Shown: positions 1 to 8,904 of the stretch, piece by piece | Layout: each line of letters begins with the position of its first letter | Numbering within the stretch: the first letter of the stretch is position 1 | Source: Roseiarcus sp036489975 | Lineage (GTDB): Bacteria > Pseudomonadota > Alphaproteobacteria > Rhizobiales > Beijerinckiaceae | Reading direction: 5' to 3' | NCBI GenBank assembly: GCA_036489975.1 | Contig: DASXES010000024.1 | Span: forward strand, 1-64,000 | DNA length: 64,000 nt | The notes under the pieces: generated by a model | Seen by the model: only the letters and a program-made list of their open reading frames with translations | What the model was told of the DNA's origin: nothing | Database searches by the model: none | Position numbers and translations under genes: made by a program

Positions 1-14
1 GCCTTCTGGACACC

Positions 15-926
15 TCATTTGAGCGGACCCGAGGTTTTCAGCAATTCCGCGGCTTCTTCCTCGTCGTGGGGCTGGACTTCGTTTGGTCCCACGGTAATCC
101 AATGGAAGAAGCCTGAAATCGCCGCGAGCGCGATGCCCGCCAGAGCGAGCGGTTTGATGCCGCCCTTCCAGAGTTCGACGAGAGTGCTGATCTTGGGCCT
201 CTCCGGCAACCCGGCATAGAGTGAAGGCCGGTCCGCGTGGTGCAGAACATACATCACATGCGTGCCGCTCACGCCCGCCGGATTGTAAAGCCCGGCATTC
301 TCGAAGCCGCGCGATTTGAGTTCTTCAACCCGATCGCCGGCCCAGTCGACCATATCCGTTTTGGAGCCGAACATAATGGCGCCAGTCGGGCAGGCCTTCA
401 CGCAGGCGGGCTCCCGCCCGACAGTGACACGATCGGAACACAGTGTACATTTGTAGGATTTGTGATCGACCGGACTGACCCGCGGAATGTCGAATGGGCA
501 GCCTTTAACGCAATAGCCGCAGCCAATACAATTATCGCTGATGAAATCGACAATGCCGTTCGCGTATTGAACAATGGCGCCCGGTGCCGGGCAAGCTTTA
601 AGGCAGCCCGGATCCTCGCAATGCATGCAGCCGTCCTTGCGGATCAGCCATTCGAGGTCGCCCTTGTCGTTGTCCCACTCGGTGAAGCGCATGAGCGTCC
701 AGGTGTTCGGGTCCAGGTCGAGGGGATTGTCGTAAGTTCCTTCGAAACGCCCGACCTCGCCGCGCAGGTCGTTCCATTCCATGCACGCCGACTGGCACGC
801 CTTGCAGCCGATGCAGCGGGTGACATCGATGAGCTTGGCGACCTCCTGCTCGTGCCGGCGAACCGACGGCGGCGTGAGGGTCGTGGCCGAGATGCGGATG
901 TAGTCCTGCGACTGCAGATTGGACAT
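15..926 (-). CDS. fdnH: Formate dehydrogenase-N, iron-sulfur (beta) subunit
   Basis: Electron-transfer subunit that carries electrons from the molybdopterin alpha subunit to the cytochrome b gamma subunit on the periplasmic face of the membrane. The 303 residues hold four cysteine clusters, C38/C41/C44/C48, C100/C103/C108/C112, C133/C136/C139/C143 and C160/C163/C175/C179, enough for four [4Fe-4S] centres as in E. coli FdnH. A single hydrophobic segment at about residues 255-277 fits the C-terminal membrane anchor of the family. The gene starts 10 nt after the alpha-subunit stop, so the two are co-transcribed. The gamma subunit (fdnI) is expected just beyond the left edge. The sequence is intact and of the usual length. 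Confidence 0.95.
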   Translation of the reverse strand: MSNLQSQDYIRISATTLTPPSVRRHEQEVAKLIDVTRCIGCKACQSACMEWNDLRGEVGRFEGTYDNPLDLDPNTWTLMRFTEWDNDKGDLEWLIRKDGCMHCEDPGCLKACPAPGAIVQYANGIVDFISDNCIGCGYCVKGCPFDIPRVSPVDHKSYKCTLCSDRVTVGREPACVKACPTGAIMFGSKTDMVDWAGDRVEELKSRGFENAGLYNPAGVSGTHVMYVLHHADRPSLYAGLPERPKISTLVELWKGGIKPLALAGIALAAISGFFHWITVGPNEVQPHDEEEAAELLKTSGPLK

Positions 927-936
927 GAATCATCCT

Positions 937-3900
937 TCACGCGCTGGGCGGTGCGACCTTTTCGACATTGACGAGAAACGCCTTGAACTCCGGCGTCTCC
1001 GTGTTGGCGTCCCCGACCGAGGGCGTCAGCGCGTTCGCCGCGTAACCCTTGAGCGTCAGCCCGGTGAAGCCCCAATGCAGCGGCACGCCGATCACGTGCG
1101 TCGGCTTGCCGTCCACAGTCATCGGCTTGATCCGCTTGGTCACATAAGCCTTGCAGACGATCGCGCCGCGCTTGCACGAGACTCGCACCCAGCCCGCCTG
1201 CTCGATCCCCTTCTCCTTCGCCAGCGCCTCACCGATCTCGACGAACTGCTCGGGTTGCAGGATCGCGTTGATCAGCGCGTGCTTGGTCCAGAAGTGGAAG
1301 TGCTCGGTGAGGCGATAAGTTGTGCCGACGTAGGGGAACTCGCTCGCTGAGCCGAGATTCTTGCGGTCGTCGGCGAAGACGCGCGCGGCGGGATTGTTGC
1401 GCACCTTGGGGTGCAGAACGTTCTCGGACGGGCTTTCGAACGGCTCGTAATGTTCGGGGAACGGCCCCTCGACCATCTTGTCGAGCGCGAACAGGCGCCC
1501 GAGGCCTTCCTGCTGCATGATGAACGGGCCCACGCCCGCGGAAGGCGGCGTCGTGGGGACGAAGTCCGGCACGTCGAGGCCGACCCACTTTTCGCCGTTC
1601 CATTCGATCAGCGATTTTGCGGGGTTCCACGGTTTTCCCGACGGATCGGCGCTGGCCCGATTATAGAGGATGCGCCGGTTCGCGGGCCACGCCCACGCCC
1701 AGTTCGGCGCGATGCCGGCCTCGCGCGGATCGGTCGCGTCGCGCCGGGCCATCTGGTTGCCGGCCTCGGTGAAGCAGCCCGAAAAGATCCAGCAGCCGCA
1801 CAGGGTCGAGCCGTCGTCGCGCAATTGCGCGAAGCCGTCGAGCTGGCGGCCCGCTTTCAAGATCGTCTTGCCCGAATCGTCGTTGAGATCGACGAGCGCC
1901 CGGCCGTTCATCTCCCGGGCGATCTCCTCCGGATTGGGATTGACCGGATTGACGTAATCCCAGGTCAGATGGAGGAGCGGCTCGGGAAAGGTCCCGCTGT
2001 CCTTGCGATACAACTCGCGCAGGCGATGAAAGAGCCCGGCCATGATCCAGATGTCGGGCTGCGCGTCGCCCGGCGGCGGCGCCGCCTTCCAGTGCCATTG
2101 CAGCCAGCGCGCCGAATTGACCAGCGAGCCGTCCTCTTCGGCGAAGCAAGTGGTGGGAAGCTGGAACACCTCGGTCTCGATCTTCGCCGGATCGGACGGA
2201 TTGTGCGGACCGAAATTCTCCCAGAAGCGCGAGGTCTCGGTGTCGAGCGGATCCATCACCACGAGATATTTGAGCTTGCCCAAAGCCCTGCGAATCTTGC
2301 CTTGATCCGGAAAGGCCTGCAGCGGATTGAAGCCCTGGCAGATGTAGCCGTTCATCTCTCCCTTATCCATCATCTCGAAGGCCTTGATGATGTCGTAGAG
2401 CGGGATGTCGAGCTTGGGCAGCCAGTCATAGGCCCAATTGTTGTCGGCGGTCGCGGCCCGCCCATAGATCGCCTTCTGGAAGCTCACGAAGAACTTCTTG
2501 TAGTTCTGCCAGTAGCTCACCTGTCCGGGCCTCAGCGGCTTGTTCGCGTTGGCTTCCAGGTAGTCGTCGAGCGCCGCCTGCTTGTCCCTGGGCAAAGTGA
2601 GATAGCCCGGCATGAGGTTCGACAGGAGGCCGATGTCGGTGAGGCCCTGGATATTCGAATGGCCGCGAAGGGCGTTCATGCCTCCGCCCAGCACGCCAAT
2701 GTTGCCAAGCAGCAGCTGGATCATCGCCATGGTGCGGATGTTCTGCGATCCGACCGAATGCTGCGTCCAGCCGAGCGCGAACAGGCTGGTCAGCGCTCTG
2801 TCAGGCGTCGAGCACGATGCGAACAGTTCGCACGCTTGCAGGAACTTGTCCTGAGGCGTGCCGCAGATGCGCGACACCGTCTCGGGCGTGTAGCGGTCGA
2901 CGTGCTTCTTCAGAAGGTTGATGACGCAGCGCGGGTTCTGCAGCGTGTCGTCGACCTTGGCGAAGCCCTGGTCGTCACGCTCGTAGTCCCAGCTCGACTT
3001 GTCGTAGGAACGCGTCTCCTCATCGTAGCCGGTGAATAGCCCGTCCTCGAAGCCGAAGCCCTCCTTCACGATGAGTCCGGCGTTGGAATAGGCGCGCACG
3101 TATTCGTGCTGCAGCTTGTCCTTCTCGATCAGGTAGCGGATCACGCCATTCAGGAACGCGATGTCCGTCCCCGGCCGGATGGGGATATAGACGTCGGCCA
3201 CGGACGCGGTGCGGGTGAAGCGCGGATCGATGACGACGAGCTTGGCGCCGTGCTCTATCTTGGCCTCGATCACCCATTTGAACCCGCACGGGTGGGCTTC
3301 CGCGGCGTTGCCGCCCATGACCACGATGACGTCGGCGTTCTTGATGTCCTGCCAGGTGTTGGTCATCGCGCCACGACCGAATGTTGGGGCCAGACTGGCC
3401 ACCGTCGGTCCGTGTCAGACGCGCGCCTGGTTGTCGAACGCCACCATGCCGAGCGAGCGAACGACCTTCCAGGTGATGAAGGCCGTCTCGTTGGAGGACG
3501 CCGACGCCGCCAGCATTCCCGCCGAAATCCAGCGATTGACCGTCGTCCCGTCCTTGTTTTTGGCGATGAAGTTCTTGTCCCTGTCCTCCTTCATCAGCTT
3601 CGCGATGCGCTCGAGCGCAAAATCCCAGGACACGTCCTTGAATTCGGCTGAGCCCGGCGCGCGATATCTGGGGACCTTGAGCCGGCTGGGCGAATGAACG
3701 ATGTCGAGCAGCGCGGAACCTTTGGGACACAACGTGCCGCGGTTCACCGGATGATCCGGATCACCCTCAATGTGAATGATGTCGGAGACGGCGTTCTTCG
3801 CCCGATCGCCGAGACTGTAGATGAGGACGCCGCAGGCGACCGAGCAATAGGTGCAGGTGTTGCGCGTTTCGCTCGCCGCGGTCAGCTTGAACGGCCGGAC

Positions 3901-4008
3901 CGAAGCGGCGAGAGCTTCGCTCGCGTCGCCGAAGCCGAGAGCCCCGAAACTCGAAGCCGCGAGACCGGCGGCGGTGATTTTGATGAAGCCGCGACGACTG
4001 AGCTCCAT
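937..4008 (-). CDS. fdnG: Formate dehydrogenase-N, selenocysteine alpha subunit (UGA read-through)
   Basis: Catalytic molybdopterin subunit oxidising formate to CO2. The reading frame is interrupted by a UGA at 3415-3417 in the context NQARV-(UGA)-HGPTVASL, which is the selenocysteine site of FdnG/FdoG (Sec198 here, about 1023 residues in total). A hairpin directly after the UGA resembles a bacterial SECIS. The start at 4008 is chosen over the upstream 4125 ATG because an AGGAGGG site lies 7 nt before it and it opens with the twin-arginine signal SRRGFIK followed by a hydrophobic stretch. C52, C55, C59 and C94 form the [4Fe-4S] site. The Tat signal implies a periplasmic enzyme. Translation needs selA, selB, selC and selD elsewhere in the genome. 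Confidence 0.95.
3376..3414 (-). promoter_or_regulatory. SECIS-like hairpin for selenocysteine insertion in fdnG
   Basis: Read on the minus strand immediately after the UGA, the segment folds as an outer stem ACCGA (3409-3405) with UCGGU (3380-3376) and an upper stem GGUGGCC (3403-3397) with GGCCCC (3391-3386) closed by the loop AGUCU. The U at 3401 is left as a single bulge in the upper stem. A bulged U and a GU-containing apical loop are the features bound by SelB in the E. coli fdhF and fdnG SECIS. The pairing was worked out by hand. Confidence 0.75.
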
Positions 4009-4343
4009 GGTCGAGCCCTCCTCACCCTCATGACCCCGGACGCGAAGGCGCGGCCGAGGCGCCTCCAGTAGAAAGCGCGCCCGCGGACAATTCAAGCCCG
4101 ATATCGTCTGTTTCGATATATTCATCTAAGCATACCGATCGAGCGCGCTCGCGAAAACTGCGATTCTGCTTCTGCCCTTTGAACCGCCGGGTTCGTAAAG
4201 CTAAATTCGGGACTCGATGATCGGAACCGCAGAGCGTGAAACGCTGCTCACAAGGTAACAACCTGAACCCGAACAAGCGGGGGTTTTGACAGGAGACTCG
4301 GGCGAAGAAGATTGTTTAGGGTTTGCTGCAAGGAGACGGACTG
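4009..4343. other. Intergenic region between divergent fdnG and the DUF4280 gene
   Basis: About 335 nt that must hold the promoters of the fdn operon (leftward) and the PAAR-like gene (rightward). A short imperfect hairpin (AACCC ... GGGTT followed by TTTTG) lies around 4265-4287. I see no convincing sigma-54, FNR or other operator match and no gene. Confidence 0.5.
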
Positions 4344-4745
4344 ATGCCATTCCACGTTTGCAACGGCGCGACACTGAAGTGCGCTTTCGCAGTGCCCCCA
4401 GGTGTCAGCACCTTCGTCGTGCTGCCGATCCACCGAATGATCACGAGCGATCAGCCGGCGGCCAACATCAACGATCATGTTCCGATGACGAATGTCATGC
4501 CGTTTGGAATGTGCATGTCGCCGGGCAATCCCGCCTTCGTCTCGGCGACGGCGGCGGCGATGGGGACGCCGACGCCCGTGCCCTGCACCCCGGTGACCCC
4601 GGCGCCGTGGGTCACTGGCGCCGTTTCGCCGCCGGTGATCCTCGACGGGGTTCCCGCGCTCGACAACGTCAGCTTCCTGCAATGCGCGTTGGGTGGGACG
4701 ATCACGATCCTGTACCCCGGCGAAGTGACCGAGATGATTCCCTGA
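4344..4745 (+). CDS. DUF4280 PAAR-like protein, putative type VI secretion spike tip
   Basis: A 133-residue protein that opens with MPFHVCNGATLKC and continues with the family hallmarks NDHVPMTNVMPFGMC, TPVPCTPVTPAPW, a PALDN turn and a final ILYPG segment, which match the DUF4280 family throughout. DUF4280 proteins are PAAR-like and are thought to cap the VgrG spike of type VI secretion systems. The start at 4344 has an AAGGAG site 8 nt upstream and gives the usual N-terminus. It lies on the opposite strand to vgrG, about 1.2 kb away. No toxin domain is attached, so it is a bare tip. No core T6SS genes (tss) are in the window. Confidence 0.85.
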   Translation: MPFHVCNGATLKCAFAVPPGVSTFVVLPIHRMITSDQPAANINDHVPMTNVMPFGMCMSPGNPAFVSATAAAMGTPTPVPCTPVTPAPWVTGAVSPPVILDGVPALDNVSFLQCALGGTITILYPGEVTEMIP

Positions 4746-5201
4746 CGGGCGAGAGACGGCAACGATGGCGACGATGTCCGGAGCGATAAGAGGATTTCTG
4801 TCGGACTGCAATCTCTATCCGTCGAGCGACAATTTCTTGCAGAAAGTCAGAAACAGCGATAAGCTAGCCCCATGATCGATCTCCTCCTATCCCATGGTCG
4901 TTTCTGCCCGTTCCGCGCCGCCTGGCCGCCGGAACGGCCGCGCAAAATCTCTCGTCCGGAAAAGTCCACGCAACCCATTGATAAGTTTCGATTCGGACGA
5001 GAGAATCCAAGGAAATCCAAGGAAATCCAACGCCTCTGAGAGGGGCTTCGCGGCGAAAGGTGGGGCGCCCCAGAAAACCCAAACCGGATCGACCGGAACA
5101 CGATCGCCGCAACACGATCGCCGGAAGAGCCGGACCGACTTGATCCAGATGTAACGCCCTCCAGGTCGTGCGCCTCGTCGCGGGCGACGCTGCGGCCGCC
5201 A
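4746..5201. repeat. Gene-free stretch with short tandem repeats, possible interspersed element
   Basis: No convincing gene. It contains a tandem 10-mer GGAAATCCAA (5011-5020 and 5021-5030, with a near copy just before) and a direct repeat of AACACGATCGCCG around 5097-5122. Read on the minus strand the centre encodes WISLDFLGFSRPNR; I recall phrases of this type recurring between genes in related Rhizobiales genomes, so it may be an interspersed repeat rather than a coding region. That recollection is unverified. Confidence 0.3.
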
Positions 5202-5795
5202 TCAGATTGCGCCGGGCTTGGCTGGGATGGCCGTCGGCGGAAGCACTTTGGCGTCTCCACCTTCGGCGAAGCGCAGGCCAGCTTCAACGCAAGCTCTTAT
5301 CCAGGCGAGCGCCTCGGCCATGGGGTGCTGGACGATGGCGAGGATGACGGCCGCTTTCAGGTTGATCGCCGTCGCCTCCGGCGACGCCTGCACCGGCGCC
5401 AGATCTTCGGGCGCGACGCTGCCGCCTGAATGACCCGCGGCCCAGGCGAGCCAGGTCGTCGCAACGCCGGTGTCGCCGGACGCGGCGATTTGCAGGACGG
5501 CGCGACGCTGCGGCTCCTCGGGCGCCCGCACCCAGGCCTCGACGGCCAGGAGCGCCTCGTCCGCCTTGTTTCCATGAAGCGCCCGCACACACTGGCAACC
5601 CCACCAGACAGCCTCGCGCCGCGGCAGAAGGCACGCGGTGTAGATTATGGCGTCGAAACGGCGGGCCCGAGCGAGCAGCTTGCGCGCGAAATCGACCGGA
5701 GGCTCCTCTGACGGCCGAAGGTCGATTTCAGCGGTGACTTTGGGAAACGCGTCGAACACCTGCTTTGCTGTATTGAAACGAAGTCGGGTCGACAT
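5202..5795 (-). CDS. DUF6931 family protein linked to the type VI island
   Basis: A 197-residue soluble, alanine-rich and probably helical protein with no signal peptide. The central stretch LLPRREAVWWGCQCVRAL followed by AVEAWVRAPEEPQRR matches what I recall of DUF6931 proteins, a family seen in type VI secretion loci of proteobacteria and without an assigned biochemical role. An AAGGAAA site 6 nt upstream supports the start at 5795. It sits about 110 nt downstream of vgrG on the same strand, so it is probably co-transcribed with it. By position it could be a chaperone or adaptor for loading cargo on VgrG, or an immunity protein; nothing in the sequence decides between these. Confidence 0.65.
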   Translation of the reverse strand: MSTRLRFNTAKQVFDAFPKVTAEIDLRPSEEPPVDFARKLLARARRFDAIIYTACLLPRREAVWWGCQCVRALHGNKADEALLAVEAWVRAPEEPQRRAVLQIAASGDTGVATTWLAWAAGHSGGSVAPEDLAPVQASPEATAINLKAAVILAIVQHPMAEALAWIRACVEAGLRFAEGGDAKVLPPTAIPAKPGAI

Positions 5796-5905
5796 GCGTC
5801 TTTCCTTTTCGCTGGAACGAGGCGCCGCTCCCTGAGCTAGCGACGGGCAAGGAGCATCTCGACGGTCTCGTTGCGTCCGACCGGGCTTCGCGGAACCGAT
5901 TAGCC

Positions 5906-7783
5906 TCAGCTGTTGATCTTGACCATGGGAGCGGTGACGCTGACGGTCGCGTTGCCGGTTATGGTGATCATCGTCGACTGCATCGTTATGCTGGTCTGGT
6001 TCATGACGATCTGGCTCATCGAGCCGCCCGGCCCGACATTCAGCGTAATGCTGGATGTGTCCATGATCAGCTGGGTCATTGGCGACCCCTGAGGGCCGAC
6101 GTTGATCGTCACCTTGTTCAGCGCGTTCAAGGTGAAATTGCCGCTGCCGCTTGGGAAGCCAACGTTAATCGTCTCGTCGTTGCCGATATTCTCTGTCTGA
6201 TCGTGCAGAATGTCGCGCTGCTCGTCGTGGAGCGCCTTGAACATGAGGTCCTTCTGCGCCCGCAGTTTCACCTTCTCGCTGCCGGCCGTATCGTCAAACA
6301 GGAACATGTTGTAGCCGGCGCCCCCGGTGCTGGACTGGGTGAGGATGCCGGACTTGACCTTCTTGTCGGGCAAGGTCATCGGCACCGTGTTGGTTCCGTT
6401 ATAGACGGAACCGATGATGATCGGCCGGTCGGGATCGCCCTCCTCGTAGGCGATCAGGACCTCGTCGCCGACCCGGGGGGTGAACAGCGCGCCGCGATTG
6501 CTCCCAGCCCAGACTTGAGCGACCCGGACCCTGCGTGATGGCTTCTTCTTGCGGTCCCAATAGAACTGCACGAGTACCCGGCCGAACTTGTCCACCTCGA
6601 TCTCGGGGCCTCCCTTGTCCTTGATGACGAGTGCCGACTGATAGCCGACGATCTCGGGCTTACGCGTGACGAGCGGAGCGCGGAATGGGCGGTCGCTTGG
6701 CGTCATCTCGTAATTGCCGACGTAGCCGAGCCCGGGGGGGGCGCTGGCTGAGCGATAGCTCTCCGCCTGATAATCATGAGTGCAGTGTGTGATCAGGTAC
6801 TCCCTATTCTCGCCGCTCTCTGGATAGAGTTCCAGCGTGGTCAGGCCGCCGGGGAACAGCGAAGCCGCCGCACCCATGGAGGACCGGCGCTTGTCGAGCG
6901 ACTGTGAAGCTTCGAGCCGGTATTTTGCGAATTTTTCGCCGACGCCCTGGTCGATGAGGTCTTTGCCCTCCGTATCGACGTAACCATAGTGATAATCGAA
7001 CATCTCCATCGAGTCGTGGCCGTAGCCGCCGGGATTTTGCGACTGCGCGAGAAGGTTCGCCGATGGTTTCTTGTAGCCGTAGTCCTCCAGCACGAAGACG
7101 CCAGTCTGCGCCCGGCGCCCGAGCGACCAGGTCTCGACATACTGCTGCTCCCGCCGCCCGCCGTCGGCTATCGGGTTGTAAGACAAGGACGAAAGGCCGG
7201 GAACCGGATGATGGCTCGACTTGCCGTCGGCGAGGACCAGCGTGTGCTTTCCGTCATCATGCTCAAAGAAATAATAGGCGCCATAGGCCTCCATCAGACG
7301 ACAGACGAAATTGAAATCCGTCTCACGGTACTGCACACAATATTCGAGCGTCGGCGGCGAGCCAGTCGTTGCGTCGCGGAAATCGGAGAAGCCGCGGTCC
7401 GAGAAAACTTGCTTGATGATGTCGATCGGCGACTTCTGCGCGAAGATCTTGCAGTCCGAGGTCCGTGTGAGCAGCCAGAGCCACGGCCTCAGCACAAGCT
7501 GGTAAATGTAGAGATCCTCCTGCGTCCCGGCCCAGCGCGCTTCCGTCATGACGCCGTGGAAATAGCGCTTCTTGTCGTCCTGGGTGGTCAGTGTCACCGT
7601 CGAACCCTTGCCGAGCGCCGAGGCGAAATCGAGGCCCCCTTGTGTGCTTGCCGCCTCGATGCGGACCTCGAACAATTCGCTCAGGCCTTCGATCGCGCTA
7701 AATTGCATAAGGGCGAGCGCGTTTTCGCCAAGCGGCGTCGTCAGCTTGCCTTGCCGCTGGTCCTGGGAAAGTGGGTCGGCCAT
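5906..7783 (-). CDS. vgrG: VgrG type VI secretion spike protein
   Basis: A 625-residue spike protein of the T6SS puncturing device, a trimer structurally related to the phage gp27/gp5 hub. The first 350 or so residues are the gp27-like part, with the family marker RETDFNFVCRLMEAYGAYYFFEH. An OB-fold gp5-like part follows (residues about 390-470, with RRVRVAQVWAGSNRGALFTP marking the core), then the DEVLIAYEEGDPDRPIIIGSVYNG segment. The C-terminus is a short valine/threonine/isoleucine-rich beta-helix-like region ending VTAPMVKINS, with no extra toxin domain. A GAGGAAG site precedes the start. It is flanked by the DUF6931 gene downstream and an L,D-transpeptidase-like gene upstream on the same strand, a typical orphan vgrG cargo island. 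Confidence 0.93.
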   Translation of the reverse strand: MADPLSQDQRQGKLTTPLGENALALMQFSAIEGLSELFEVRIEAASTQGGLDFASALGKGSTVTLTTQDDKKRYFHGVMTEARWAGTQEDLYIYQLVLRPWLWLLTRTSDCKIFAQKSPIDIIKQVFSDRGFSDFRDATTGSPPTLEYCVQYRETDFNFVCRLMEAYGAYYFFEHDDGKHTLVLADGKSSHHPVPGLSSLSYNPIADGGRREQQYVETWSLGRRAQTGVFVLEDYGYKKPSANLLAQSQNPGGYGHDSMEMFDYHYGYVDTEGKDLIDQGVGEKFAKYRLEASQSLDKRRSSMGAAASLFPGGLTTLELYPESGENREYLITHCTHDYQAESYRSASAPPGLGYVGNYEMTPSDRPFRAPLVTRKPEIVGYQSALVIKDKGGPEIEVDKFGRVLVQFYWDRKKKPSRRVRVAQVWAGSNRGALFTPRVGDEVLIAYEEGDPDRPIIIGSVYNGTNTVPMTLPDKKVKSGILTQSSTGGAGYNMFLFDDTAGSEKVKLRAQKDLMFKALHDEQRDILHDQTENIGNDETINVGFPSGSGNFTLNALNKVTINVGPQGSPMTQLIMDTSSITLNVGPGGSMSQIVMNQTSITMQSTMITITGNATVSVTAPMVKINS

Positions 7784-7914
7784 TGCTTCCTCGCGGCGGA
7801 AATATTCTTGAGCAACACGAGATCATAGGGAAATTATCGGGCGCGTCGATGGCAAAGGACTGGATCGTCCAGAATGAACTTGCGCTAATGATTGTCCTCG
7901 GCGAGGACGCGGGC

Positions 7915-8376
7915 CTATCTGACATGCACTGGCGTTCCGACGGGCACGTTCGTGAACACCCACTTTGCATCCTCACGCGCCATGTGGAGGCAACCGTGAG
8001 AAGGCGTCGAAAGCGACCCCTCATGGAAACCTACAGACGGGCCGAAACGGGAATAAAAAGGCATCGGAGCGCCGTGGTAAGTCTCGCCCCTATGGCAAGA
8101 ATTCGCTCCCGCTCCGACTGTTCTGGCCGCGTGGCTTCTTGAACTCACACACGTCCCATATAAACTCGACGTGTGCGATCCATCCTTGTCTAGTATTCGA
8201 AAATTGCCCGTAGGAGTGGGATGTCTGGGCCTGCCGCCGAGAAGCGCCATCTTACGCAGGAGCGTAGTTCCTCGCATAACTGTGGCAACATGCCCGTGCA
8301 GGTGGACCTCGATCCGCAAAGGATCGCTGGCGGGCGTACCATGAGGCTGATGAGGAGTCGGGCCATGTCCGCTCAT
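7915..8376 (-). CDS. L,D-transpeptidase (YkuD-fold) protein without signal peptide, candidate T6SS cargo
   Basis: A 153-residue protein with the YkuD catalytic signature FHEGSLSTPSHGCLHM, giving His118 and the nucleophile Cys129, and the upstream family motif HPTPTGNFRI at residues 52-61. Typical cell-wall L,D-transpeptidases are exported, but this one opens with a polar, histidine- and proline-rich N-terminus and no signal peptide. The start at 8376 is preferred over the 8424 ATG because GGAGGAG lies about 9 nt upstream. It lies 131 nt upstream of vgrG on the same strand. Peptidoglycan-targeting T6SS effectors of L,D-transpeptidase type (Tlde1) are known, so an effector role is plausible. 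I infer this from fold, lack of leader and position; a cytoplasmic housekeeping role is the alternative. Confidence 0.75.
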   Translation of the reverse strand: MSGHGPTPHQPHGTPASDPLRIEVHLHGHVATVMRGTTLLRKMALLGGRPRHPTPTGNFRILDKDGSHTSSLYGTCVSSRSHAARTVGAGANSCHRGETYHGAPMPFYSRFGPSVGFHEGSLSTPSHGCLHMAREDAKWVFTNVPVGTPVHVR

Positions 8377-8525
8377 CTGAATATCTCCTCCCGCTCGGCA
8401 AGACAGAGGGAATAGCTGCCTCAAGCCTTAATGACCTGCAGTGACACGGCTCACACCGAAGCGCAGGCGGTGCATCGCCGTAAGGCGACCTATGTCGCTC
8501 GATAGGGGCGGCGAGATCGACGCAC

Positions 8526-8725
8526 TCACCGTATCGCCCTGATCGGCTTCCCTGCCGCTTTGGCCCGGCTGGCGGCCTTGGCGATCTCGCGAACCCCGGG
8601 ATGAGGTTTGTCGCTGCCGTACGGCTGGCCTTGAGGTTGGCGTCGATAAACGCCACCTTTTGCGCATCCGGGATGGCTTGCCACGCCGACGAGTTCACGG
8701 CCCGATCGAGGTTCATCTTCGTCAT
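8526..8725 (-). pseudogene. Frameshifted small gene of unknown function
   Basis: From an ATG at 8725 the frame reads MTKMNLDRAVNSSAWQAIPD and continues in protein-like fashion for about 45 residues (to about 8590). A different frame then continues as HPGVREIAKAASRAKAAGK and ends PIRAIR before a stop at 8526-8528. The two halves join only with a one-base shift near CATCCCGGGG (about 8600), which suggests a once intact protein of about 65 residues broken by an indel in a G run, or a sequencing error. I do not recognise the family. Confidence 0.35.
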
Positions 8726-8904
8726 TCGGCCGGCTAGGCGGGGTAGCTAGCCCGTTGTCACCAACTCGTTCACCCGATCACCCTGGGGGCGAGACCCTGC
8801 GCCCTTGCTGGCGGACGCGATAAAATGCGATTATGACAGCCAAACGGCGCTCGGCGCCGGTCCTTCGCCACTCTAGCGGCGTCTTTTTACCCTATAGGCC
8901 AAAC

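Noticed and set aside
937..4008. Possible pseudogene or frameshift in formate dehydrogenase alpha subunit
   Set aside because: The stop is UGA at the known Sec position in the same frame on both sides, with a SECIS-like hairpin, so it is a selenoprotein.
4847..5287. A 146-residue leftward frame
   Set aside because: It overlaps the end of the DUF6931 gene, is arginine-rich with no ribosome site and covers the repeat block; treated as non-coding.
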